Assembly (NCBI GenBank): GCA_902788205.1
Contig: CADAJJ010000014.1
Location: 1-53,965 of the forward strand
Length of the DNA: 53,965 bases
Source: RUG023 sp900315435
Lineage (GTDB): Bacteria; Spirochaetota; Spirochaetia; Sphaerochaetales; Sphaerochaetaceae
Direction of reading: 5' to 3'
This document shows, piece after piece, positions 26,329 through 34,680 of the stretch (position 1 is the stretch's first letter; the number at the start of each line of letters is the position of its first letter). Below the pieces are notes generated by a model. The model was not told where the DNA came from, ran no database searches, and saw only the letters and a list, made by a program, of their open reading frames with translations. A program made the translations under genes and the position numbers.

Positions 26329-27624
26329 ATGGCTGCACCCAAGAAAAGCCTGAAGGGCTACTATCTGACGACATTCCTGATCGGGCTTGGTTTTTTCACT
26401 GTCGGGTTGATGGATCCTCTGTACGATACCTTCGTGCCGGTCTTCTTGCTACGCTACATCCAGAGTCATGCGTTGGTCGGCGCCATCATGACGCTGGACA
26501 ACGTCCTCGCCGTCTTTCTGATTCCCTTTTTCAGTTCGTTGAGCGACCGGTTGCACACCCCCATCGGCAGGCGCATGCCTTTCATTGTCATCTGCCTTCC
26601 CGTGACGGCTTTGGCTTTCGGTCTGATTCCCTATGCGGCGCTGGCCCATCTGTATGCGCTGGTTGCGCTTCTCTTTCTCCTGAATCTTTTCAAGCAGGCC
26701 GCCAGAGGTCCGATTGTCGCCCTGATGCCGGACATGGTTCCCGGTGACCTACGGAGCGAGGCGAACGGGGTAATCAACACGATGGGGGGGATTGCCGCCA
26801 TCGTCGGTACCATCGGTCTTGCTCGCTTGATGGACGTGCCGGTCAAGGTACCCGGTTTTTCCGAGCCCCAGAAAGATGTGCTTGCTTTTCCTGTCGCGGG
26901 AATCTTTGTCGTCGTCGCCTGTATCCTGCTCTTCCTTTTTGTCAAGGAGCGCGACGGAAAAGGGGATGGAAACGAGGAGGAAAGCCATGAACCGCTTCTT
27001 CATTCCATTTCCGTCATTTTCCATGAAAAGGACAAGAGCGCTCTCTTCATTTTGCTTTCCCTGTTCCTGTGGTTCCTGGCCTATCAGGGCATCCTTCCCT
27101 TTATCGGGGCTTATTCGATCCACGAGCTGGGTACCAGCGGGGGGTCGGCGAGTCTCGCGGCCGGCATGGTCGGCATCGCCTACGCCGTGTTCGCCATTCC
27201 TTCCGGCCGGTTCGCCCATAGGCACGGTCGTGGAAAGACCATCCGCGGAAGTCTCGTTCTGGTGGTGGTCGTCCTGCTCCTTGTCTTTGTGCATGGGCGC
27301 ATCTCGCTTTCTTGGGATTCCGGTCTCAGATTGGCCTCTTTCTGGGTGTTGATGTTCCTTTTTGGAATCTTCTGGGTCGCCATTGTCACCAACAGCTTTC
27401 CGATGCTGTGGCAGATGTCCAGTTACGAGACGGTGGGTGTCTACACAGGGCTCTACTATTTCTTCAATCAGCTCGCCTCGATTCTCGCGCCTCCGCTGAC
27501 CGGTGGCTGTATCGACCTGTGGGGATATCGTTCGATTTTCTTGTTCGGAGGCGCAATGATGGGGCTTGCCTATCTGCTGATGCGCCATGTGGACCGAGGA
27601 GAACCGGAGGATTTCCATGGATAA
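26329..27624 (+). CDS. MFS transporter, SLC45/sugar-transporter-like
   Basis: 431 residues with about 12 membrane segments in two halves joined by a charged central loop (VKERDGKGDGNEEESHE). The segment SLSDRLHTPIGRRMPFI is the MFS loop 2-3 signature in the form seen in SLC45-like and glycoside/sugar symporters. Substrate unknown. The start at 26329 lies where transcription should begin from the TTGCAA-TATCAT promoter. Its stop overlaps the adaptor gene by 8 bases, so the MFS gene heads the same transcript as the peptide-export genes; whether it works with them is open. Confidence 0.82.
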   Translation: MAAPKKSLKGYYLTTFLIGLGFFTVGLMDPLYDTFVPVFLLRYIQSHALVGAIMTLDNVLAVFLIPFFSSLSDRLHTPIGRRMPFIVICLPVTALAFGLIPYAALAHLYALVALLFLLNLFKQAARGPIVALMPDMVPGDLRSEANGVINTMGGIAAIVGTIGLARLMDVPVKVPGFSEPQKDVLAFPVAGIFVVVACILLFLFVKERDGKGDGNEEESHEPLLHSISVIFHEKDKSALFILLSLFLWFLAYQGILPFIGAYSIHELGTSGGSASLAAGMVGIAYAVFAIPSGRFAHRHGRGKTIRGSLVLVVVVLLLVFVHGRISLSWDSGLRLASFWVLMFLFGIFWVAIVTNSFPMLWQMSSYETVGVYTGLYYFFNQLASILAPPLTGGCIDLWGYRSIFLFGGAMMGLAYLLMRHVDRGEPEDFHG

Positions 27625-28147
27625 CGAGACCGAGAAGCGAATTTACCGCGAGGAGAGCCTGAAGGGGCTGAACTCTCCCGAGGAACTGGATGTCTATGTG
27701 GTGACCAACCGGCCTTGGTGGTGGTCCCTGGGACTGGGAATCGCCGTCCTGATTGCCAGCGCTATGGGGTGGCTTTTCCTCGGACACCTGCCGTTTACCG
27801 CGAGCCTGAAAGGAGTGGTTACCGACGATACCCACATCACGGCCTATGCGGACGCGACCTCATACTCCGCCGGGTTGGAGAATGCGTTCGTCAGCGTCTC
27901 TTACCTGGGCCGGAACATTGGAACCGGGAAGGTGGTCGCCATCGACGAGCATCCCTACTCGCAGCGTGAGCTGGACGAGCGGATTTCCAGCGACTGGCTG
28001 CAGTCCAACTTGGTGACCAGCCAGTTCATGCGCCGTCTGGTGGTCCAGATGGACGAACCGGCCGGTGTGGCGGAGGAGACGCTGTGCGATGTCACCATCA
28101 CCCTCAGCGACAAGCGGCCGATCGAATACATGGTCCAGGGGAGATGA
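27617..28147 (+). CDS. Short HlyD-like adaptor of an NHLM-type peptide exporter
   Basis: 176 residues. The N-terminus IYREESLKGLNSPEELDVYVV is the hallmark of NHLP/NHLM secretion proteins (family form: xFRxxALexLsSPEqLD), followed by one TM segment (about 35-58). What follows is only about 115 residues, whereas the family is about 400: the coiled-coil hairpin and most of the lipoyl/barrel region are missing, with no sign of a frameshift or stop. The ATG at 27617 has GGAGG upstream and overlaps the MFS stop. It should be a membrane partner of the two ABC proteins, but cannot span to the outer membrane. Confidence 0.75.
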   Translation: MDNETEKRIYREESLKGLNSPEELDVYVVTNRPWWWSLGLGIAVLIASAMGWLFLGHLPFTASLKGVVTDDTHITAYADATSYSAGLENAFVSVSYLGRNIGTGKVVAIDEHPYSQRELDERISSDWLQSNLVTSQFMRRLVVQMDEPAGVAEETLCDVTITLSDKRPIEYMVQGR

Positions 28148-28150
28148 GCG

Positions 28151-30292
28151 GTGTCGGTGGCAAGGGTTCCCCAGATCATGCAGATGGAGGCGGCAGAGTG
28201 CGGGGCTGCCTGTCTGGCCATGGTCTGCGCCTATTACGAGAAGTACATCCCGCTCAGCAAGGTGCGGCTGGACTGCGGGGTCAGCCGTGACGGTTCCAGC
28301 GCCTTGGCCTTGGTGAAGACCGCACGTTCGTACGGCTTCGAGACCACCAGTGTCACCTGCGACCTCGCCTACCTGCGCCACCAGGCACAGCTTCCCGCCA
28401 TCATCCACTGGGGATTCGACCACTATGTGGTGTTGGACGGCTTTTTCGGGCGCAAGGCGGTGATCAATGACCCGGCACGAGGAAAGGTGAAGGTGACGAT
28501 GGAGACGTTGGACAAGATGTTCACCGGTGTCTGCATGAGCTTTATCCCAGGTCCGCATTTCGAGAAACAGTCCAAACGCTCCAGCGTTTCCCGCTATGTG
28601 ATGGGCCGGGTGGGGTTGATGTGGAGGTCGATGGCTTTCGCCACGCTCTGCACGCTGATGACTACCATCGTCACCATCGGTTTCACCCTGATGCACAAGG
28701 TCTTCCTTGATTCGGTCTTGTCCTCAAGACAAAACGGGTGGTTGCGGCTCTATGGGGCGGCCTTCCTTGTGCTGGTTCTCATCCAGTTCGCCACCAGCAT
28801 TGTCGAGAAGCTGGCCATGCGGCGCTTTCGTACCGAGATGACCATACTTGGCTCGGTGCGGTTTTTCTGGTACAGCCTCTGCCTGCCTTTGGAGTTCTTC
28901 ACCCAGCGCTACGCCGCAGATATAGCCGGCCGCATGGACGAGGCGGAGGAGATGTCCTTGATCATCGCCGCCTGGATCGTCCCCTCGGTGGTCAACGTGC
29001 TGATGGCGGTCTGCTATGTATGGATCATGCTGTCCACCAGCATTCCATTGACCATCATCGGCCTGGCCTGTACCATCCTGATCCTGTCCTCCAACTTGAT
29101 TTCCCGGACTTCCCGGCGCAACTATGCCGAGAACGTGGCGGTGGAGCAGGCGCACTTGCAGACCATCGAGATTGGCGGCATCAGCATGATGGACACCATC
29201 AAGAGCCTGGGCGCCGAGGCTGGCTACTTCAACCGGTGGGCCGACCGCAGGGCGTCGCTCAACCGGATTATCGTCCATCATGTTCCGAGCGAGGTTCTCT
29301 CCGCGGTGGTTCCCGAGTTCCTGCAGGGGCTTTCCAGTTTGTTGATTCTCTCTCTCGGGGTGCTCTTCGTGATGGACGGCCAGCTGACGCTGGGTGTGCT
29401 GATGGCATTCCAGAGCTTCATGAACCAGTTCATGCATCCCGTCGAGCAGCTTCTTGCCAGTCACGACAAGATGGCGCAGCTGCATACCTCGGTAACCCGT
29501 ATCGATGATATTCTCTCCTATCCGAAGGATCCTCTGCTGACCCAGGGTGACCCCAAGCGCCCGTTGGTGAAATTGGCGGGGGACATCGGATTCCGGAACT
29601 TGGTCTTCGGCTACAACCATCTGCAGCAACCGATCCTGCAGGATCTCTGTCTGGAGATTCCCAAGGGCAAGAGGATCGCCATTGTCGGCAGGACGGGTAG
29701 CGGCAAAAGCACGTTGGGGAAGTTGCTGTTGGGGCTCTACCAGCCTTGGAGCGGAGAGATTCTGCTTGACGGGGTTGACCGTGGCGAATATCCCCGTGAG
29801 GTGCTTGCCGCCTCGATTGGGGTGGTCGACCAGGACATCAAGGTATTTCCGGGCACCCTGATGGAGAACTTGAAGTTCTGGGATCCGACCATCAAGGACG
29901 AGGCGGTTGTCCAGGCTTGCAAGGACGCGATGATCCACGACGAGATCATGCTCCGCGAGGGGGGCTATTACTGCCCGGTGGCGGAGAATGGACGGAACTT
30001 CTCCGGTGGCCAGCTGGAACGCTTCGAGATTGCCCGGGTGCTGGCCACCAACCCGAGCATCCTGTTCCTGGACGAGGCGACCAACGCGTTGGATGCCGAT
30101 ACCGAGGGACAGATCATGCGGAACATCTGGGCGCGCGGACTTACGACAGTCGTCATCAGCCATCGGCTCGCCGCGATCAGGGATTGCGACGAGATCATCG
30201 TCATAGACCAGGGAAGGATCGTCGAACGGGGTACCCATGCCGAACTTTTCGCGTCCGGAGGACTGTATTCCCACTTGGTCATGGTGGAGTAG
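28151..30292 (+). CDS. C39 peptidase-containing ABC exporter, NHLM type
   Basis: 713 residues. N-terminal C39 peptidase with the oxyanion Gln11, catalytic Cys17 (ECGAAC), His91 (FDHYVV) and Asp107 (NDPA) all present, so it should cut after a double-glycine leader. Next six TM segments (about 155-430), then the ATPase with Walker A GRTGSGKST near 514, signature FSGGQ, Walker B ILFLDEATNALD and SHRLAAI. The segment CGVSRDGSxAxxLxxxAR is diagnostic for the NHLM peptidase/ATP-binding family. Start: GTG 28151, with GGGGAG upstream, 3 bases after the adaptor stop. Confidence 0.93.
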   Translation: MSVARVPQIMQMEAAECGAACLAMVCAYYEKYIPLSKVRLDCGVSRDGSSALALVKTARSYGFETTSVTCDLAYLRHQAQLPAIIHWGFDHYVVLDGFFGRKAVINDPARGKVKVTMETLDKMFTGVCMSFIPGPHFEKQSKRSSVSRYVMGRVGLMWRSMAFATLCTLMTTIVTIGFTLMHKVFLDSVLSSRQNGWLRLYGAAFLVLVLIQFATSIVEKLAMRRFRTEMTILGSVRFFWYSLCLPLEFFTQRYAADIAGRMDEAEEMSLIIAAWIVPSVVNVLMAVCYVWIMLSTSIPLTIIGLACTILILSSNLISRTSRRNYAENVAVEQAHLQTIEIGGISMMDTIKSLGAEAGYFNRWADRRASLNRIIVHHVPSEVLSAVVPEFLQGLSSLLILSLGVLFVMDGQLTLGVLMAFQSFMNQFMHPVEQLLASHDKMAQLHTSVTRIDDILSYPKDPLLTQGDPKRPLVKLAGDIGFRNLVFGYNHLQQPILQDLCLEIPKGKRIAIVGRTGSGKSTLGKLLLGLYQPWSGEILLDGVDRGEYPREVLAASIGVVDQDIKVFPGTLMENLKFWDPTIKDEAVVQACKDAMIHDEIMLREGGYYCPVAENGRNFSGGQLERFEIARVLATNPSILFLDEATNALDADTEGQIMRNIWARGLTTVVISHRLAAIRDCDEIIVIDQGRIVERGTHAELFASGGLYSHLVMVE

Positions 30293-30294
30293 CG

Positions 30295-32481
30295 ATGGAA
30301 GACAAGACGATCAAAGAACGGATGGAAGCGGACCAGAGGACTGTCGAGCGCTCGTTCACCGATATCGCCAGCCTGTTGGTGGGTGAGAAGGTGACCACGT
30401 CCAGCGAGCTGAAGCGTCGCAGCGCCCGCAACTCCGCCGAGGAAATCTGCAAGTACTTCCATCTGGATGACACCAGCGTCAGCCGTGAGAGCGACGAGGA
30501 TGGCACGGTCCATCTGGAGCGCATCCTGCGCCCGGCGGGCTATATTTCCCGTACGGTGAAGCTGGAGAAGGGCTGGTGGAGGCGGAGCCGCTCGGTCATG
30601 CTGGCCAAGAGCTCCGACGGCCAGGCGGTCATAGCACTGATTCCCCGCAAGTTTGATGGATACACCTTCTTTGACTATCGCGCCGGACACCGGCGCCCAG
30701 TCAACGCCCAGACGGCGATGGAGATTTCCGATCATGCCCAGGTCTTCATCAAGCCGCTTCCCCAGCGGGAGCTGGACCATAAGGACGTGGGCAGGTATCT
30801 TCTCGGAAACCTCTCGCTTTCCGACCTGTGGATCTTCGTCATCCTTTCCATCCTGGTGACGTTGCTGAGTTTCTTTACCCCGCTTGCCTATCGGTACCTG
30901 ATCGGCCGTCTCGCTCCGACTGGGCAGAAGGTGATGGTGGTTTCCGCCTTTTTCTGCCTTGGCGGCGTGTTGCTGGGAAAGGCGTTTTTCAGCATGAGCA
31001 AGATAGTGGCTGGTTTCCGGCTGGGGAACGCGCTGGAGCTTGATTTCCAGAACGCGGTCATGGGGCGGTTGATGTACCTGCCGAGCTCCTACTTTTCCAA
31101 GTTCGCCACCGGAGAGGTTTCCGCCCAGATCAACGCTCTTGGCAAGGTACCCAGACTGGTGGCCAACCTTTTGACCGGCAGCGGCTTGGAGATGGTGATG
31201 ATGCTTTCCCTCTTGGTTCAGGCAAACAAGTTCGGCGGGCCGATTGTCTATGTGACGGTGCTCTTCCTGCTGGCCGAGGTGTTGATTGCCGTTTCCGCGG
31301 AACGACGTCTGCTTCGGGCGGAGCGGATGGTGCAGAAGCGTTCATCGGTGCTTTACACCCTCGTCTACAACATGTACGAGGGTATGCAGAAGCTGAAGAA
31401 CGGCGGCGCGGAGAAACGGGCGTTCGCCCGATGGGCGTCGCTGTACCGCAATGCGCAGGATCCTACCTATGTCCAGCCGATTTCCCTGATTGTCAGCAAT
31501 GTCCTGATCCGTACCCTCAGCTATCTGGGCACGCTGGCCGTCTGCCTTATGGCGGTCCACAGAAGTCTTTCCCAGGCGGACTATATCGCCTACACGGTCT
31601 CGATCGGGATTATCAGCAGCGCCTTCTTTTCGGTCGTCGATGTGGTGCAGACCTTCGCAAGGATCCAGTCGAACCTCGAGGTCGGAGACCCGATTCTCTC
31701 CTCGGTTCCCGAGCTGACCAGCGAGAAGCAATTTGTACGTGACTTGCAGGGAAAGATCGAGGTGAACCACGTTGGCTTCAAGTATCCTGGACAGAACACC
31801 CATGTCCTCTCCGGCTGCTCCTTCACGATCAATGCGGGGGATTATGTCGCCTTGGTGGGGCGCACGGGCAGCGGCAAGAGCACGCTGGTCAAGTTGTTGC
31901 TTGGCTTTTTGAAGATGGACGATGGTGCGATCTATTACGACGGCAAGGACCTCAACACGCTGGATCTCCCCTCGCTTCGATGCCATATCGGCACGGTGAT
32001 GCAGAACGGCAAGCTTTTCGCGGGGGATATCCGCAGCAACATCTCGATCATGGATTCCGCAATCACCGATGAGGAGATCCGGAAAGCCTGCGAGATAGCC
32101 GGCATCTGGGATGATATTCAGAAAATGCCGATGGGGCTCCATACCTTCGTGGGCGAGGGTGCTGGCGGTCTTTCCGGCGGGCAGAAGCAGCGTATCATGA
32201 TCGCAAGGGCCTTGGTCTCCCATCCGAAGATGATGATTCTGGACGAGGCGATGAACTCGCTGGACTACCTGACGCAGAAACGTATCTCCATGTATCTGGA
32301 GAACGAGAAGTGCACCCGTATCATCGTCAGCCATCGTCTCTCCACCATCAAGCAATGCTCGAAGATCCTTGTCCTGGACAAGGGACGGATTGTCGAGGAG
32401 GGGACGTATGATGAACTGGCCGTTCCCGGCACCCAGTTCTCACGACTGGTGAACGGCACTGCGCCATCGCATGGACTTTGA
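30295..32481 (+). CDS. Second NHLM-type ABC transporter protein
   Basis: 728 residues. A soluble N-terminal domain (about 1-165) without C39 motifs replaces the peptidase; then an exporter-type TM domain (about 175-470) and an ATPase with Walker A GRTGSGKST (about 522), LSGGQKQR, MMILDEAMNSLD and SHRLST. This matches the second ABC protein of NHLM loci, which is thought to pair with the C39 one. The family member is usually longer (about 900), so the N-terminal domain is reduced. The ATG at 30295 is 2 bases after the preceding stop. The large in-frame upstream extension is the antisense-free overlap of the first ABC gene and is not coding. Confidence 0.9.
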   Translation: MEDKTIKERMEADQRTVERSFTDIASLLVGEKVTTSSELKRRSARNSAEEICKYFHLDDTSVSRESDEDGTVHLERILRPAGYISRTVKLEKGWWRRSRSVMLAKSSDGQAVIALIPRKFDGYTFFDYRAGHRRPVNAQTAMEISDHAQVFIKPLPQRELDHKDVGRYLLGNLSLSDLWIFVILSILVTLLSFFTPLAYRYLIGRLAPTGQKVMVVSAFFCLGGVLLGKAFFSMSKIVAGFRLGNALELDFQNAVMGRLMYLPSSYFSKFATGEVSAQINALGKVPRLVANLLTGSGLEMVMMLSLLVQANKFGGPIVYVTVLFLLAEVLIAVSAERRLLRAERMVQKRSSVLYTLVYNMYEGMQKLKNGGAEKRAFARWASLYRNAQDPTYVQPISLIVSNVLIRTLSYLGTLAVCLMAVHRSLSQADYIAYTVSIGIISSAFFSVVDVVQTFARIQSNLEVGDPILSSVPELTSEKQFVRDLQGKIEVNHVGFKYPGQNTHVLSGCSFTINAGDYVALVGRTGSGKSTLVKLLLGFLKMDDGAIYYDGKDLNTLDLPSLRCHIGTVMQNGKLFAGDIRSNISIMDSAITDEEIRKACEIAGIWDDIQKMPMGLHTFVGEGAGGLSGGQKQRIMIARALVSHPKMMILDEAMNSLDYLTQKRISMYLENEKCTRIIVSHRLSTIKQCSKILVLDKGRIVEEGTYDELAVPGTQFSRLVNGTAPSHGL

Positions 32482-32490
32482 TTCCTTCAC

Positions 32491-32519
32491 TTGCCTGTTC
32501 CCTTGTTTCGGAGTACATT
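32491..32519 (+). promoter_or_regulatory. Private promoter of the double-glycine peptide gene
   Basis: -35 TTGCCT (32491-32496), exactly 17 bases, -10 TACATT (32514-32519). An SD (AGGGAG) and the ATG at 32541 follow. It lies between the second ABC gene and the peptide, so the peptide can be expressed apart from the exporter. Confidence 0.6.
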
Positions 32520-32540
32520 ATAGGAAGGGAGAAACTTCAA

Positions 32541-32774
32541 ATGAAGTGGCTGAAAAGAGCTTGCGGTACAGCCAATGCACTGACTGATACCGACCTTTCC
32601 CAAGTGGAAGGTGGAGCAAAAATCGCTACCATCCATTTGCATGCAGAGGTGCCAAGCCGGGTGGAGACGACGGTGGGGGCCGATGGTTCCTACGCTGTCA
32701 CCGCCAATGGCGACGCACAACTGAGCACGTATCAGGATGGTGATGGGGTTCGGGTGAACGTCGTCGCTAGCTGA
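32541..32774 (+). CDS. Double-glycine leader peptide, probable export substrate
   Basis: 77 residues from the ATG at 32541 with SD GGAAGGGAG. The leader contains LTDTDLSQVEGG (14-25), a textbook double-glycine leader with hydrophobic positions at -4, -7, -12 and cleavage after Gly25. The predicted product is 52 residues (AKIATIHLH...VRVNVVAS), acidic (six Asp/Glu against three Lys/Arg), without cysteine, and rich in Gly/Thr/Val with strand-turn character. The leader has one Cys (position 8). No lanthipeptide, cyclisation or radical-SAM maturase is next to it, and the core cannot form disulfides or thioethers. It could be a bacteriocin, a signal or a surface microprotein; no homologue was recognised. 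Confidence 0.85.
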   Translation: MKWLKRACGTANALTDTDLSQVEGGAKIATIHLHAEVPSRVETTVGADGSYAVTANGDAQLSTYQDGDGVRVNVVAS

Positions 32775-32793
32775 CGGCATCCACATCACAAAG

Positions 32794-32818
32794 GGCGGCC
32801 GAAAGGCCGCCTTTTTTT
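32794..32818 (+). terminator. Terminator of the double-glycine peptide gene
   Basis: Perfect stem GGCGGCC (32794-32800), loop GAAA, GGCCGCC (32805-32811), then seven T, 20 bases after the peptide stop. Confidence 0.92.
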
Positions 32819-32861
32819 GTCCCCTTGCAGGAATCCCTTCTCCGTGCCATCATCCTTTATC

Positions 32862-34130
32862 ATGTTCCAACCGATTCCCACCCAGCGGGCTCATGTCCTG
32901 TGCGAGATGCTGAAGACCGACCTTGATGTCCATCAGGCGATGGACTGGGAGGGCGAGGGAAACATATCGACCGGGGCCATGTTCCGTGGAAGCCGGGGGC
33001 ATATGGTCGGTCTGTTGCTGTGCAAGGACGAGAAGCTGGACAAACATCTGCTCAAGGCGTTTAGCGGGGTCTATGACGGGTATTGGGAAATCCCGGGTTG
33101 GGTAGGGCCTTGCTTCGACGTCCAGCGCTACAAGGCGATCCTGGCGGAGTATGATCTCCGGATCAAAGGCGCGGAGCGGGAGGGCAAGGAGAGCGCTTCG
33201 CTTTCCCTTGCCTGCCAGAAGGAGCTGTTCGGGCTCTACCGCTTCACCGGAGTGGGTGGCAGGACACTCACCATCAAGGATATCTTCGGCGACCGGCTGC
33301 CACCTTCTGGCAGCGGTGATTGCTGTGCTCCCAAGCTTTTGTCCGAGTGCTACCGCAGGGGCTGGTACCCTGTCAGCATGGCCGAGTTTTACTACGGGAA
33401 GGACAGCCCTTCCGGGAACCGGGTCAATGGGGTGTTCTATGATCCCTGCGAGAATCGATGCCGGCCGATTCTGGACGCTATGCTGGGGCTGGACGTCATC
33501 TATGCGGACGAGTCGATCTGTGTGGTCAACAAGCCCTCCGGGTTGCTTTCCGTCCCCGGCAAGGGGCCGGACAAGCAGGATTGTGTGGTCAACAGGGTGA
33601 AGGCGCTTTTTCCCCGTTCCATCTCCCAGCCATCGGTCCACCGCCTTGACCAGGATACTTCCGGGGTGCTGGTCTACGGCCTGACCCGCCAGGCCCAGGC
33701 TGACCTTTCCGTGCAGTTCGCCAAAGGCGAGGTGCACAAGGAGTACCAGGCGTTGCTCGAGGGCGTCCTGAAAGAGGAAGGCGGGGATATCGATGTCCCG
33801 ATCCGTCCGGACTATGAGCATCGTCCCTATCAGATCTATGACCCGAAAGATGGCAAGTACGCCATCACGCATTGGGAGAAGATGGATGTGGAGAAGCTTC
33901 CGGACGGAAGCGTGGTCACCCGGGTGCGTTTCTTGCCCCATACCGGCCGCACCCATCAATTGCGGGTCCATAGCGCATTTCCCCAAGGTCTCGGACACCC
34001 GATTGTCGGGGACCGCTTCTATGGCCATGGCAGGGAAGGCCAGCGTCTCTGCCTGCATGCTCGTCGTCTGGAGATCCATCACCCGGAAACCGGGAAGAAG
34101 ATGGTTTTCGAGGCTGACGTGCCGTTCTGA
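32862..34130 (+). CDS. RluA-family pseudouridine synthase with N-terminal extension
   Basis: 422 residues. The C-terminal half (about 215-422) is an RluA-type catalytic domain with VIYADESICVVNKPSGLLSVPG, catalytic Asp in HRLDQDTSG, and HTGRTHQLRVH. The first 210 residues are an extra domain with Cys and Trp residues, as in the long RluA-like proteins that have a helical extension before the catalytic part. It isomerises uridine in rRNA or tRNA; the position cannot be deduced. The start has no SD; TTGCAG (32825-32830) and a poor CATCAT 17 bases later could give a near-leaderless message. Confidence 0.85.
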   Translation: MFQPIPTQRAHVLCEMLKTDLDVHQAMDWEGEGNISTGAMFRGSRGHMVGLLLCKDEKLDKHLLKAFSGVYDGYWEIPGWVGPCFDVQRYKAILAEYDLRIKGAEREGKESASLSLACQKELFGLYRFTGVGGRTLTIKDIFGDRLPPSGSGDCCAPKLLSECYRRGWYPVSMAEFYYGKDSPSGNRVNGVFYDPCENRCRPILDAMLGLDVIYADESICVVNKPSGLLSVPGKGPDKQDCVVNRVKALFPRSISQPSVHRLDQDTSGVLVYGLTRQAQADLSVQFAKGEVHKEYQALLEGVLKEEGGDIDVPIRPDYEHRPYQIYDPKDGKYAITHWEKMDVEKLPDGSVVTRVRFLPHTGRTHQLRVHSAFPQGLGHPIVGDRFYGHGREGQRLCLHARRLEIHHPETGKKMVFEADVPF

Positions 34131-34172
34131 AACGGTTTTCCCTTTCGCCTTGTACCGCTTTCCGGCAATGTT

Positions 34173-34189
34173 GCCATTCTCAGAATGGC
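34173..34189. repeat. Perfect inverted repeat in the gap before the TRAP relic
   Basis: GCCATTCT and AGAATGGC around a single C. There is no T-run on either side, so it looks more like a protein-binding or hairpin element than a terminator. The gap (34131-34348) otherwise becomes AT-rich toward its right end. Confidence 0.5.
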
Positions 34190-34301
34190 GTACAGGCTTG
34201 CATCTCCTCGAGCTATCTGATCGTAGTCCGCGCAGTCGGAATTGTGAAAACAGAATTTTTATTTACAAATCAAAATAAGCATAATAGTTTTTGTTTGAAT
34301 A

Positions 34302-34330
34302 AAGTGATATCACAAATTAGAAGTGATATC
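34302..34330. promoter_or_regulatory. Twin operator-like repeats upstream of the TRAP relic
   Basis: AAGTGATATC occurs at 34302-34311 and again at 34321-34330, 19 bases apart (about two helical turns). The first copy is part of the palindrome GTGATATCAC (34304-34313). They may be sites for the GntR protein encoded just downstream. Confidence 0.5.
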
Positions 34331-34348
34331 TATTAAAGGGGGTGCTGT

Positions 34349-34680
34349 ATGAAAAACTTGTTGCGGTAGCATGTATGCTGCTGGTTTCTGCCACTTTGGT
34401 GTTTGCAGAAGGATCTAAGGAAAAGCCTGCCGCTTCTGCGGAAAAGACCTATACCATCAAGCTTGGGCATACGATGAGTACCGCTCATCCTCGTCATCTG
34501 GCGCTCTTGGAGTTTGAGAAATATGTCAAGGAGAAAACGAATGGCAAGGTACAGGTGGAGCTCTATCCCGCAGCCGTACTCGGGTCGGAACCTTTGATAT
34601 CATCAAGCCGTTGGTTTTGGTATCATGGACGAAAGGAAGAGACATGGCTGACGTTTGTACAACGATTTTTGATGTTCTGA
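34349..34680 (+). pseudogene. Broken TRAP transporter solute-binding gene (dctP-like)
   Basis: The ATG at 34349 has a fine SD (AAAGGGGG, 6 bases upstream) but hits TAG at 34367 after six codons (MKNLLR). Shifting frame by one base restores VACMLLVSATLVFAEGSKEK and then DctP-like sequence (IKLGHTMSTAHPRHLALLEFEKYVKEKTNGKVQVELYPAAVLGSE). So there is a one-base deletion in the signal peptide. The protein then loses similarity after LGSE, about 80 residues into a 330-residue family, and the frame runs into the GntR gene. Both a frameshift and a large deletion have hit it; dctQ and dctM are absent. Confidence 0.8.

Noticed and set aside
26329..34130. Possible peptide-modifying enzyme in the export cassette (LanM, radical SAM, YcaO, cyclodehydratase)
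   Set aside because: Every gene from MFS to the pseudouridine synthase was read; none has such motifs. The nearest radical-SAM protein (25214-26263) is a lysine aminomutase on the other strand and divergent.
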